A stretch of DNA of 64,000 nucleotides from Lepus europaeus (GCF_033115175.1 NC_084845.1:188501-252500); one strand, 5' to 3'. Positions 10,463-20,760 are shown, numbered from the stretch's first letter. Numbers and translations: made by a program. The notes: generated by a model from the sequence alone, not told the origin.

Positions 10463-13309
10463 CTAGTCCCGGAGGGTGTCCGCCGTTCCCTGCAGCACTG
10501 TGATGTGGATCTTCAGGTGCACCATGAGGGCTGAGCTGCGGCTGAAGGCCTTCCCACAGTCCCTGCACCGATATGGCTTCTCTCCCGTGTGGACCCTCTG
10601 GTGCTCGATGAGAGAGGAGCTCTGCGCAAAGGCCTTCGGACACACCTTGCACTGATACGGCTTCTCCCCAGAGTGTATTCTCAGGTGTCGAATGAGAGCT
10701 GAGCAGTCGCTGAAGGCTCTCCCACACGCGTCACACGTGTAGGGTTTCTCCCCGGTGTGGATGCGCTGGTGCTGGGTCAGGTGGGTGTTCTGGCTGAAGG
10801 CCTTGCCACACTCATCACACTCATAGGGCCTCTCCCCTGTGTGCACCCGCTGGTGCTGGGTGAGATGGGTACTGCGGCTGAAGGTTTTGCCACAGGCTCC
10901 ACATCTGTACGGTTTCTCTCCAGTGTGGATCCTCTGGTGCTGGGTCAGGTGGGTGAGCCGACTGAAGGCCTTGCCACACTCCTTACACTGGTGGGGCTTC
11001 GCGCCCGTGTGGACAACCTGGTGCTGGGCTAAGTGAGTGCTCCGGCCAAAGGCCTTGCCACACTCACTGCAGGCGTAGGGGGTCTTGCGAGAATGGCTCT
11101 TCTCGTGAGCCTGGAGGGCTGCGGCGCTCGGGAACGCTTTCCTGCACCTGCCGCACGTGAAGGATGTCTTCCCTGAGTGTGGGCAGGGAGGCGCTGTCCC
11201 ACAGCCACTCGCTGGATTGGACCTCTGCTCGGAAGCAGCTTTCTCCTGGCAGGTGGAAGTGGACCACACGTTGGAACCGGTTCCCGAGGCACCGGACTCG
11301 TAGGCAGGCTGATCTGCAGGGGCGTCGCGGCAGGGCCTTGACGTTCTCCTGAAACCGACTTCCTGAGTGACAGGCTTTGTCCACATCTCGTTGAAGAGCC
11401 CTACCTGCCTCTCTGAGCTGCCCTCGGGCTCACAGGCATTAACAAAGGCAGGTCCTGAGGAAACACCTCCCATGAGGGTTTCAGTGGTCCCTTCTGATGG
11501 TTCTGACTCCTCCACACCTCCCTGCTTGCAGCTTGCCTCCGCAGGCTCCACCCCGGGCTGCCAGCCTGAAACAACCAGAACCACAATGTCACCATTCCTA
11601 GCACAGTCGTCCCTGCTTGCCTGGGCCCCAGCTATGCTCCAAACAGGAGATGTGGTCTTGCTGTGACGCTGGGCCCCATTTCCAGATGGAAATTCTCCTT
11701 TGGTGCCTTGGATAACAAGAGGTTACAGCACTGTCCTCCCACACCATCCAAAACCGCACCACGGGTTCTGCTTCTTCCAACCCCCACCAAACTCTCTTCC
11801 CTCTGAGGTTCCCGATTTTGGCTCAAGTGTCAGAAGGGTGAGGGGGGGTTGTGAAGCATTTGGTACAATGGTTAGGATGCCGCTTGATGTACCTGCATCC
11901 CATATTGGGGTGCCTAGTTTGCATCCTGCCTGTTTCTGATCTAGCTTCCTGGGAGGCAGCAGGTAATTGATCAAGTCCTTTGGCCCCTGCCCGCCATGTG
12001 GGAGACCCAGGTGGAGTTCCTGGCTCCTGGTTTCAGGCTGGTCCAGCCTGGGCTGTTGTGGGCATTTGGGGAGTGAACCGGAGGATGGAAGACATCTGTT
12101 TCCTCTTCCTCTCTCCTTTTCCCTCCCCCTATCTCCCTGAAAGACACTAGGGGTGAGGAGTTTGGGTTTTAAAGCATTTATTTAGGTGCTACCCCTGGGC
12201 AGGCCCCACACTCTGCGAGGTCGGCACTGTGTCCTCCACATTCAGAACCTTGCCCCTGGGCCTGGATGGATCTGTGGGGGAATCAGACATGTCTCCGATT
12301 GTGAAACGTTTGCTAGGTAGACAGCTGCTGCTGGGGGTGAGTGGGTGCTGTGTCCTCCTGGCTTGAGCTCCAGGAGCCCAAAGGAGCAGCCTTGGTGAAG
12401 CTCAGTGAAGGTGGCAAGGGGCACCTGGCCATGCTCACCACATGGATTCTAGGGAGGAGGCTGGAGGACTGTGTGGCTCAGTGGTGCAGAGACCAGCACT
12501 GAACCCCAGCTCTGAATCCTGCAGGAATCCTGCCCTCATCTGGGTCTCAGTTTTCCGGTCTGCAAGATGGAGGCACCGACTGCCCACGTCCAGACTGCTG
12601 GCCATTATCAGACTCCTGTTACGTGCTAGACGTCCATGGCCTCATTTCAGCTTCTGAAGGTGTTGCAGTAAGTCCACTGCAGAGGGGGAAACTGAGGCCC
12701 GGCTACATGTTGAGTACCTGGTGCAAGGTCCTGTGACGAGCTCAGAGAGGGTGAGTGCCTTGTGCAAGATGGCAGTTGGCTGGTGGTTGTCCAGGCAGAG
12801 GGGATGGCATGGTGAGATCTAGACCTGTGCTTTCTGGGAAGAGCAGCAGCTAGGCATTTCTGGAGTGCAGAGAGGCTCTTCTCCTAGGGTGCTGTGGACC
12901 CCTCCTTACCTCTCTTCTCCAGCACTTGAGTCAGATCCTCCACCAGCACAGCAGCTTCCTCTCCACTCTTGGGGCACTGGGCCCCCACCCAGGCCTGGAT
13001 CTCGGGGGGCAGCGTGCCCAGGAACTGCTCCAGCACCAGCAGCTCCAGCATCTGCTCCTTGGAGTGCGTCTCTGGCTGCAGCCACCGGCGGCACAGCTCT
13101 CGGAGCCGGGCCAGGGCCTCCTGTGGGCTGGATGCCTCCTCGTAGCGGAAGTGCCGGAAGCGCAGGCGAGCAGCCTCAGGGTGGGCAGTGTGGTCAAGGC
13201 CGGACTGCTGGCCTGGAGACAGGCTGGCTTCTTCTTCTTCCACCTTCACTTGAAAGCAGCTGTTCTGTTCCCAGGGCACTGGGCTCAGGGAGCTCTTGGG
13301 GACAGCCAT
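10463..13309 (-). CDS. ZSCAN22: SCAN-domain zinc finger protein ZSCAN22 (500 aa, 2 coding exons)
   Basis: Nuclear C2H2 DNA-binding protein. Coding exons: 13309-12910 (continuing 5' as UTR to an acceptor at about 13357) and 11565-10463. The donor AGAG|GTAAGG and acceptor TTTCAG|GCTGG join a split Gly codon. An acidic N-terminus is followed by a SCAN domain at residues 45-127 (begins [10 protein letters not shown]), which mediates homo- and hetero-dimerisation with other SCAN proteins. After a linker, eight C2H2 fingers run from residue 269 to about 492 with TGEKP-type linkers; finger 1 (CGRC...HEKSH) is followed by a variant SRKTP linker. Fingers 2-4 share the same base-contact residues R-T-H-Q. 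There is no KRAB box. Human ZSCAN22 is 491 aa; this copy carries eight extra C-terminal residues after the conserved HITVLQ. Kozak context CCAGATGG is good. Convergent with A1BG, as in human. Confidence 0.95.
11845..12160 (+). mobile_element. CSINE, older forward copy in ZSCAN22 intron
   Basis: Diverged forward copy: GCATTTGGTACAATGGTTAG head, CATCCCATATTGGGG, CCATGTGGGAGACCC, GGGGAGTGAACC and a CT-rich end. It lies in the intron between the two coding exons. Confidence 0.8.
12161..12909. other. ZSCAN22 intron, no gene; MIR-like part
   Basis: Unique intronic sequence. 12540-12760 has MIR-type wording (CAGTTTTCCGGTCTGCAAG; GGGGAAACTGAGGC), though the order suggests more than one fragment. Confidence 0.5.
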
Positions 13310-13779
13310 CTGGCCGCAGCACTCAGAAACAGAATGGCTGGAACCTTGGAGCAGGGTCTGCAGGAAAGTCAGAGCTTCATCATCACACGAACCCAGGGCC
13401 CTGCCTTATGCCTACAGAGAGGGGCAGACGTGTGCCTGGGGCCTGTGAGATGGGCCGCACTCCCACAGAGGCACAGATGGCCACGCTCAGGTCTATGCTC
13501 AGCGCTATTCTAAATAAACCGTCTTACTGGTTGTGTACAAGCTTGCAAAAAACTCGGTGGGTAGGAGGTTTTTTCCTGTTACAGCTATGAATACAGAGAG
13601 AAGGGAAGGATTTGCCCGGAGTCTCCACTTGAAGACTGGCCGGGGCTGAGCTGCAAACCCAGGCCAACCTCATCCAGTCTGCTTCAGTTGTGTCCCTACT
13701 GACAAAGCCGAGTCTCTCTCCCTCTCATACACTATCCCAGGCAGCCACATGGTCATCCTCGCACTTTACTTCATTATTT

Positions 13780-13915
13780 TGTAGAGTCTGAGATTGTGAT
13801 TTCTGTAATTTCAGCCTTTCCTGTTTTCTGATGCATGTATTTAAGGCTACAAATTTCCTCCAGATTCAGTTTTAGCTGCATATCATATTTGATATATTCT
13901 ATTCATTATTATTCT
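13780..13915 (-). mobile_element. L1 fragment, reverse
   Basis: The stretch around GTATTTAAGGCTACAAATTT and TTAGCTGCATATCATATTTG resembles antisense mammalian L1 ORF2 / 3' sequence. It lies in ZSCAN22 intron 1. Confidence 0.4.
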
Positions 13916-14132
13916 TTAAAAAGATGTATTCATTTATTTGAAAGGCAGAGTTACAGGGAATCAGAGGCAGAGGCAGTGAGAGAAAGGTTTTCCATTTTCT
14001 GGTTCACTCCCCAGATGACCATGACGGCTGGAGCTGTGCCCTGGCCGTTGTGGCCATTTGGGGAGTGAATGGAAGATTCTCTCTCTCTCTCTGTCTGTAT
14101 TTCTGCCATTCAAATAAATAATCTTTATATAA
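13916..14132. mobile_element. CSINE fold-back: reverse half joined to forward half
   Basis: 13916-14037 is the reverse tail and body (AAGATGTATTCATTTATTTG, then GGCTGGAGCTGTGCCC). 14040-14132 is the forward 3' end (GGCCATTTGGGGAGTGAA, CAAATAAATAATCTTT). The two arms form an imperfect inverted repeat with almost no spacer. Confidence 0.75.
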
Positions 14133-14586
14133 AAAAGAAAGTGAAATGGCAGAGTAGGAAAAATATTTACAAATCATACATTTGAAAAGGACCTCTATTA
14201 AAAACAACTCCATAAAAATGATGAATAATCCAAATTTAAATAAGCTAGAGATTTGACCAGACTTTTTTCTAAAAAGATATAAAAAAGACCAATAAACACA
14301 TGAAAAGATGCTCAAAGTAATTAGCTTCCAGGGAATTGAAAATCAAAAATACAAGGAGATACCACTTTATACCTCCTGGGATAGGTATAAGAAGAAAGAC
14401 AGATAACAGTGTTGGCAGAAGTGTAGAGAAATTGGAACCCTCATATAATGCTGGTAAGAATGTAAGATAGTACGGCCAGTGTGGAAACGTTCTAATAGAT
14501 CCTTGAAGGGCTAAGTATACAGTTACCACATAACTCACAAATTCCCCTTCTAGGTACATCTTCAAGGGAAATGAAAGTATATGTTC

Positions 14587-14907
14587 TTGGGGCCAGCACT
14601 GTGGCGTAGCGGGTAAAGCTGCCACCTGCAGTGCCGGCATCCCATATGGGCGCCGGTTCCAGTTTCGGCTGCTCCACTTCTGATCCAGCTCTCTGCTATG
14701 GCCTGGGAAAGCAGTAGAAGACGGCTCAAGCCCCTGGGCCCGTGCACCCATGTGGGAGACCCAGAAGAGGCTCCTGGCTTTGGATTGGCACAGCTCCAGC
14801 TGTTGTAGTCAACTGGGGGTTAGCAGATGGAAAGCCTCTCTCTCTCTGCCTTTCCTTCTCTTTCTGTGTAACTCTTTCAGATAAATAAATCTTGAAAAAT
14901 AAAAAAG
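14587..14907 (+). mobile_element. CSINE A-type, forward
   Basis: Full-length GGGGCCAGCACTGTGGCGTAG to AATAAATAAATCTTG. Flanked by near-identical copies of AAAGTATATGTTCT / AAAATATATGTTCT at about 14573 and 14908. Confidence 0.9.
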
Positions 14908-14939
14908 AAAATATATGTTCTCACAAGAACTTGTACACA

Positions 14940-15265
14940 GGGCTGGTGCTGTGGCACAGGGGCTAAGGCACCACCTGCAGCATCAGCATGCATATCGGTG
15001 CTGGTTAAGTGCTGGCTGATCTGACCCAGCTCCCTGGTAATGTGCCTGGGAAAGCAGCAGAGGAGGGCCCAAGTGCTTGGGTCCCTGCACCCACATGGGA
15101 GACCTGGAAGAAGCTCCTGGCTGCTGGTTTCAGATCAGTCTAGCTCCAGCCATTGCAGCCATCTGAGCCATCTGGGGAATGAACCAGTGGATAGAAGATC
15201 TCTCTCTATGTATCTCTCTCTGTAACTCTGCCTTTCAAATAAATTTAAAAACTTAAAAAGAAAGA
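14940..15265 (+). mobile_element. CSINE A-type, forward
   Basis: GGGCTGGTGCTGTGGCACAG to CAAATAAATTTAAAAAC. Flanks ACTTGTACACA and CCTTGTACATA look like a decayed TSD. Confidence 0.88.
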
Positions 15266-15589
15266 CCTTGTACATAAATGTTCGCAGCAGTATTAGTCAT
15301 AACAGCCAAAAAATAGAAGCAATCCAAATGGCCATCAACTGATAGACACAATTCTGTATATTATATATATTGTATCATATATGAACCATAGACATTATTC
15401 ACCATAAACATCATGAACCTATTCATGATACAATGTGGATGAACCTTGAAAACATTATGCTGAGCAAAAGAAGCCAGACAGAAAAGACCACAATTGAATT
15501 GATAGGATATGTCCAGAACTGGCAACTTCAGAAATAAAAAGCAGAATAATGACTCCCAGGAGCTCTGAGGGGACGGGAGTGGGGAGTGG

Positions 15590-15720
15590 CTTCTTTTTTT
15601 TAAACATTTATTTATTTTATTTGAAATGCAGAGTTACAGAGTGGCTGAGAGAGAGAGAGAGAGCGAGAGAGTGAGAGAGCGAGAGAGAGAGAGAGAGAGA
15701 GAGAGGTCCTCCATCCACTG
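15590..15720 (-). mobile_element. CSINE A-type, reverse, truncated
   Basis: T-run, AAACATTTATTTATTTTA, GAAATGCAGAGTTACAG, a GA-rich tract at 15646-15705, then GTCCTCCATCCACTG, where it stops. Confidence 0.85.
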
Positions 15721-15807
15721 TGGGGATGAGATTTCATTTTGGGATGATGAAAATGTTCTGGGATTAGATGGAGGCGATGGCTGTACAACTTTGTGAAAAT
15801 ACTAAAA

Positions 15808-16080
15808 GCTGAGCCAGCCTTCCGGTGCAGAGGGTTAAGCTGCTGCCTGTGATGCTGGCGTTCCGTATCAGAGTGCCAGTCCAAGTCCCAGATGCTCTGC
15901 TCCCTGCCAGGAGAGCAGACGATGTACCTGCACCCCTGCCATGTGGGAAATCTGCATGGAGTCCCTGGCTCGTGCCATTGTAGCCATCTGGGAACTGAAC
16001 CAGTGCATGGAAGCCCTCTCTCTGCCTCTCCCCTCTCGTCACACTGCCTTTCAAATAAAATACATTTTTAAAGAAAACAA
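15808..16080 (+). mobile_element. CSINE, older forward copy
   Basis: AGCCAGCCTTCCGGTGCAG head, a shortened middle, and tail CTTTCAAATAAAATACATTT. Confidence 0.82.
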
Positions 16081-16086
16081 TGTGCA

Positions 16087-16344
16087 GGGCTGGATCTGTG
16101 GCACAGCAGGTTAACGCCCTGGCCTGAAGTGCCAGCATCCCATAAAGGGGCCGGTTCAAGACCCGGCTGCTCCACTTCCAATCCAGCTCTCTCCTATGGC
16201 CTGGGAAAGCAGTGGAGGATGGCCCAAGTGCTTGGACCCATGAACCCACGTGGGAGACCCAAAAAAAGCTCCTGGCTCCTGGCTTCGGATCGGCGCAGCT
16301 CCAGCCATTGCAGACATTTGGGGAGTGAACCATTGGATGGAAGC

Positions 16345-16375
<31 letters not shown>

Positions 16376-16425
16376 ACCTCCCCTCTCTCGGTGTGACTCT
16401 TTCAAATAAATAAATCTTTAAAAAA
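16087..16425 (+). mobile_element. CSINE A-type, forward
   Basis: GGCTGGATCTGTGGCACAGC to CAAATAAATAAATCTTTAAA with a CT-rich region at 16345-16390. Confidence 0.9.
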
Positions 16426-16513
16426 TGTGCTAAAAACCACTGAATTGTACTCTTAAAAATGATTTCATGGTATGTGAGTCAATTCTGAATAAAGCTGTTT
16501 TAAAAACTAATGT

Positions 16514-16714
16514 GTATTTTGTCACTGCTGTATATTGTATATATGTATGTATATATGTATCCTGTATACATGCTGTATATTGTCTCCCTTAGTTTTTTAA
16601 ATATTATTCTTCACCACTTGTGTGATACACTTACATGATTACTTGTTTATTATTACTCACCTGCTCCCCCCTACCCTCCATACAGTGTCAGTTCCTTAAG
16701 GGCAAGGGCAGATT
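16514..16714. other. AT-rich intron, L2-like end
   Basis: TATATGTATG-rich stretch, then CAGTTCCTTAAGGGCAAGGG, which resembles an L2/MIR end. Within ZSCAN22 intron 1. Confidence 0.4.
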
Positions 16715-16753
16715 TTACTTTTATTTATTTATTTATTTATTTGAAAGGCAGAG

Positions 16754-16807
<54 letters not shown>

Positions 16808-17100
16808 TGGAGAGAGAGAGATGGAGAGAAATCTTCCATTCACTGGTTCAATCCTCTAATGACCACAACAGCTGGAGCTGGGCCAGTCCAAAGCTAGGAG
16901 TCAGGAGCCAAGAGCAAGGAGCCCCTCTGGGTCTCTTTTGTGGGTGCAGGGGCCCAAGCACTTGGGCCATCTTCCACTGCTTTCCCAGGCCATAACAGAG
17001 AGCTGGATTGGAAGTGGAGCAGCCAGGATTCGAATCAGCACCCATATGGGATGCTGGTGTCACAGGGGGAGACTTAAGCTACTATGCCACAGCGCTGGCC
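16715..17100 (-). mobile_element. CSINE A-type, reverse
   Basis: (TTTA)n, GAAAGGCAGAG, a long GA-rich tract at 16752-16825, body, head ACAGCGCTGGCC. Confidence 0.9.
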
Positions 17101-17103
17101 ACT

Positions 17104-17422
17104 AAGATGTGTTCTATTTATTTGAAAGGCAGAGTTACAGAGACAGAGAGGTGCATAGAGATTTTCCATTTGTTGGTTCACTCCTCAGGTGGCTGCAGAT
17201 GTCGGAGCTGGGGCAGCCCAAAGCTAGGAGCCAGGAGCTTCTTCTGGGTCTCCCACATGGGTTCAGGGCCCAAGGATGTGGGCCATTTGCTGCTGCTTTT
17301 CGAGGCACATTAGCAGGGAGCTGGATCAGAAGGGGAGCAGCTGGGGCTTGAACCAGCACCCATATAGGACACCAGCATTGCAGGAGGCAGTTTAACCTGT
17401 TATGCCACAATGCCGGTCCCGG
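17104..17422 (-). mobile_element. CSINE A-type, reverse
   Basis: AAGATGTGTTCTATTTATTTG start, full body, head CCACAATGCCGGTCCC. Lies directly behind the previous copy. Confidence 0.88.
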
Positions 17423-18896
17423 TGAAATTTATACTTTTTCCACAGTCTCACCAAAGTCTTTTAAAATACCACTTTTCATGCTCTATGTTTCACAGCGAAC
17501 TCTTTATAGTCAGGAAAAGAACCCCTGATGGAATGTAACCTCTCTCAGGAGATGCCAGCGCTTGGCTTTGGCCACACACTTTCCTGTACTCAAGGACCAA
17601 GTTTTCACTTTCTTATCCTTGACTTCCACAGGCCTAAGTGCTTTCTGCCCTTTTCCCTCTCTTTGTGTCAGTCTAGACATTTATTCTGCTTGGAGTTCCT
17701 GCTCAGGGAACCTACCCTGGACAGGAAGGCAGGAAGCCTGAGAAAGAGACATTGCTTTGGGCACAGAGAGAGGGAATACTAGGAACACAAGACGTCAAAC
17801 CTGAAACCTTTTAGTGCCTTGCAAGCCTTGGTGAAGATAGGTTCTAGCCCCTTTTGTCTGCCGTAAAGCTCACTTTGGCTTTTGTTGGCTTGCCTGAGCT
17901 GTTTTCCTCCCGCACCCCAGCCTTTGCCCTGAAATCTCCGCACCTAATTCCTTCTGGTTTTCCTGGCTTCACCTTAGGTGTCACTTCCCTGGGAGCTACC
18001 TAGACACCTGGAGCAGGCTAGGTTCTCTTCCCAGAGTGCCCTAGATCTCTTATGCTAGCTTTGTACGGTAACCTTCTGTTTCCAAACAGGCTTTGGACGC
18101 TGGAGCTATGGTACCCAGGGTTTGGCCTATAGCAGGCTTAGGTAACAACTGTGGAGGAGAAGGCGGGATGAGGAGAGACTGAGCACGGTCACCTACAAGT
18201 CCAGGTCATCACTGTCTGGAGGGGGAGGGGGGGAGGAGGAGCGGCTGTAGCAGCAGTGACAATGCAGCAGCAGCTTCCATCCTTCTGTTCTTTGGAGATT
18301 CCTGGTGACGCTCTCTTGGGCACATGCATGTGCCTTCCTACTGCCTTCCTGGCTCACTCCCAACATGCTGCCCTCGGAGGTCCTCCCTCCACAGCTGCCT
18401 AACCAACTGAGCAGGAACTTTCACTTCCTACTCCTCACTTCTGCCCATCTGAGAGAGCTGCTATGAGGTTACCCGAGGTGGTTCGTGACAAGTGTCTACC
18501 ACAGGCCTGGCACCTGGCAAATGTGGGACATATCTGGTCTGATGGCTCAGCGGAGCCCTGGCTGCACTTAAGCCCAAGCTGGGAACGTATGCATAGGCTC
18601 AGATGGGTGAACACTGTCACCCAATTTCAGCCGCCTACATGGCAAAGCGCAAACCCTCCGTCGCACACTTGGTTGACTCTGTGGCTCACCCTGACAAAAC
18701 CCCAGCCCATCAGGGGTACACACAGGCTGCCTCAGGCACAGTCTGTCACACACCAAAACATATCTCAATGTCATCCATAATTTATCAAATAAACACAGGC
18801 TCTCTTTGTGTCTCCATCATGTAGCATCATCCCACCAGTCATTCATAATCCCCTAGTCACACAGAGAATCTCAGTCACACTTGAAATCACAGCCAG
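17423..18896. other. ZSCAN22 intron 1, mostly unique
   Basis: No exon recognised. An L2/MIR-like CCTGGCACCTGGCAAATGTG occurs at about 18507-18527. From about 18640 the plus strand becomes C/A-rich with repeated CAGTCACAC-like words. Confidence 0.5.
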
Positions 18897-19282
18897 CAGG
18901 GCTGTTGCTGTGGGGTAGCGGGTAAAGCCACCGCCTGCAGTGCTGGCATCCCATATGGGTGCCGGTTGGAGTCCCAGCTGCTCCAGTTCTGATCCAGCTC
19001 TCTGCTGTGGTTGGGAAAGCAGTAGAAGATGGCTCAAGTCCTTGGGCCCCGGTACCCGCGTGGGAGACCCGGAGGAAGCTCCTGGCTCTGGCTTCAGATC
19101 GGCGCAGCTCCGGCCTTTGGGGCCACCTTGGGAGTTATCCAGAAGATGGAGACCTCTCTCTCTCCTCCCCTCTCTCCTCCATCTCTCTCTCTCTCTCTGC
19201 CTCTCCTCTCTTTAACTCTGATTTCAAGTAAATAACTTTTATTTCAAATAAATAACTTTTATTTCAAGTAAATAAATAAATC
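18897..19282 (+). mobile_element. CSINE A-type, forward, with extended tail
   Basis: GCAGGGCTGTTGCTGTGGGG head to repeated CAAGTAAATAACTTTTATTT tail units. The left flank GAAATCACAGCCAG (about 18883) recurs as GAAATCACAGGCAG at about 19511, so the insertion and what follows may share one TSD pair. Confidence 0.85.
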
Positions 19283-19390
19283 CTGTGTTTTTTTTTTTTT
19301 TTTTAAATTTACTTGAAAGAGTTACACAGAGAAAGGGATGCCGGTGCTTCAGGCCGGGGCATTAATCCGCTGCACCACAGCGCCGGCCGC
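19283..19390 (-). mobile_element. CSINE, reverse, internally deleted
   Basis: T-run, AAATTTACTTGAAAGAG and GTTACACAGAG jump straight to GATGCCGGTGCTTCAGGCC and head CAGCGCCGGCC. About 200 bp of the middle is absent. Confidence 0.82.
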
Positions 19391-19411
19391 TAAATAAATA
19401 AATAAATAAAT

Positions 19412-19514
19412 CAAGAAAGAAAGGAAGGAAGGAAGGAAGGAAGGAAGGAAGGAAGGAAGGAAGAAAGGAAGGAAGGAAGGAAGAAAGGAAGGAAGGAAGG
19501 AAGAAAGAAAGAAA
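19412..19514. repeat. (AAGG)n microsatellite
   Basis: About 100 bp of AAGG units with scattered AAAG variants, purine-only on the plus strand. It grows from the (AAAT)n end of the SINE pair. Confidence 0.95.
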
Positions 19515-19962
19515 TCACAGGCAGTCACACCACCCACCTACAAACAACCATCTGCCAGTCGCACACTCCATCGCCTAGTCAGACACTGAACCCGTGGGTA
19601 AAGCTGACCTTCTCAACCTGTCAATGAGACAGAAGCACAACCTATGAGTCCCACACAGCCGGCCAGGCCCATACCCTCCATCCCAGCGCTGTTCCACATT
19701 TGCTCTGATAGTCCGCCTCAGCCCGGGCCGTCAGTATTGCCATCCGCGGTCCCTCACACACTAGGTCTGTCAGTCCGTCCCACACTTGGGTCCGTCCTGC
19801 ACCACAGTGCGTCAGTCTACGCAAAGCGTGTAGTCAGTCTCCACTCTCCGGCCCCCGTTGGGTCACGCGCATTTTGGTCGGACAACTGCAGGCGTTCGGC
19901 TTCGCGGTCTGCGGTGTCCCTCTCCATCCCGGATCCGGGCCGAGAGCCCACCTAAGGCTTAC

Positions 19963-20100
19963 CTCATCAGCGCCGCGGGTGGACACTTCCGGAGGCTTCC
20001 ACGGTGACGAGGCCGCCTGCGCGCCGCGTCCCAGGACCACAATTCCCAGCATGCCCCGCACCGCACGGCGCAAACCAGCGCGCGGCGCCACACGGACTAC
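19963..20100 (-). other. ZSCAN22: Putative noncoding exon 1 of ZSCAN22
   Basis: On the minus strand CTGATGAG|GTAAGCC at 19963/19962 is a strong splice donor in a CpG island upstream of the coding exon, whose acceptor TTTCCTGCAG|ACCC is at about 13357. The 5' end is a guess. The exon contains an ATG just before the donor. Confidence 0.5.
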
Positions 20101-20175
20101 AACTCCCGTAAGGCACAGCGCCTAGCCGCCCTCCTCCCCCAGGCGCCTCCCGGGGAGCGCCGGGAGTTGTAGTCC
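19985..20175. promoter_or_regulatory. ZSCAN22: ZSCAN22 CpG promoter: ETS site and three ZNF143-type motifs
   Basis: ETS/GABP word ACTTCCGG at 19985-19992. ACTACAA-TCCC words typical of ZNF143 (Staf) promoters occur at 20036-20056 (ACCACAATTCCCAGCATGCC), 20096-20115 (ACTACAACTCCCGTAAGGCA) and, reversed, 20162-20175 (GGGAGTTGTAGTCC). The surrounding 19860-20270 is CpG-rich with no TATA box. Such motif sets are known from divergent housekeeping promoters. Confidence 0.7.
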
Positions 20176-20249
20176 GCGGGTGGCGGCGATAGTGCGTGGA
20201 AGAGGCTCTGGCTGGAAGACGCGGGAAAGGGGGGCCCCTGCGCGGTGTA

Positions 20250-20760
20250 CCGGCATGAGGGGCGTTCGTGGCGTTCGTAGCGTGTGTGACTCACTTTGCT
20301 CACAGGTACAAGTCATTCCACCGTCGTCTGTCGTGTGAGTGTGACCACGTGTGCGGGCACTTCTGTGCTCTGGGGGTTAGTTGGCTTACAGGATAATCAT
20401 GTAGCTGTGTGACCGCTCCGTGTGTAATGGTGTGTGACGGAGACGTGGAGGTGCTGAGGAGGACTTTACGCAGGACGAAGGTCCCGGACTCTGTGGTTGT
20501 GTGACTGTGTGACCCAGTGGATGTCTGGACGCGCGGCTGTGAGACTGTCCTCTCTGCATTGGTGTGTGTATGTGAGAGCTGTTGAGCAGGATTCTCGGAT
20601 GGGCCGGGATATGGAGGGAAGTGGCCTAGCCCACAGGGGTGCCTGGGCCATTGCTTGGTGGTGCTCGTTTGTCCAGACCTGTGGCTACATCCGCGGTGGT
20701 TTTTAGGCTTTGCAAGCCAACAGCGGCAATGAGCAGGTTGTATCTTCCTTCCACAGGTAC
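20250..20760 (+). other. G/T-skewed region with possible divergent transcript splice signals
   Basis: The plus strand is rich in GTGTGACTG-like words. CAG|GTACAAG at about 20303-20312 could act as a donor and TATCTTCCTTCCACAG ending at 20757 as an acceptor. No coding potential was seen; a divergent noncoding transcript is only a possibility. Confidence 0.3.

Larger units (their letters stand above)
14133..16513 (+). mobile_element. Old L1 3' end, broken up by several CSINEs
   Basis: L1M-type 3' sequence appears in order on the plus strand at about 14133-14586, 14908-14939, 15266-15589, 15721-15807 and 16426-16513 (for example ATACCACTTTATACCTCCTG, CCAAATGGCCATCAACTG, GAACCTTGAAAACATTATGC, AATTCTGAATAAAGCTG). 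The gaps are CSINE copies. The original L1 piece was about 1.3 kb. Confidence 0.75.

Noticed and set aside
12865-13590. 241-codon plus-strand frame across the SCAN exon
   Set aside because: Antisense shadow of the ZSCAN22 SCAN exon, which is supported by strong homology and splice sites.
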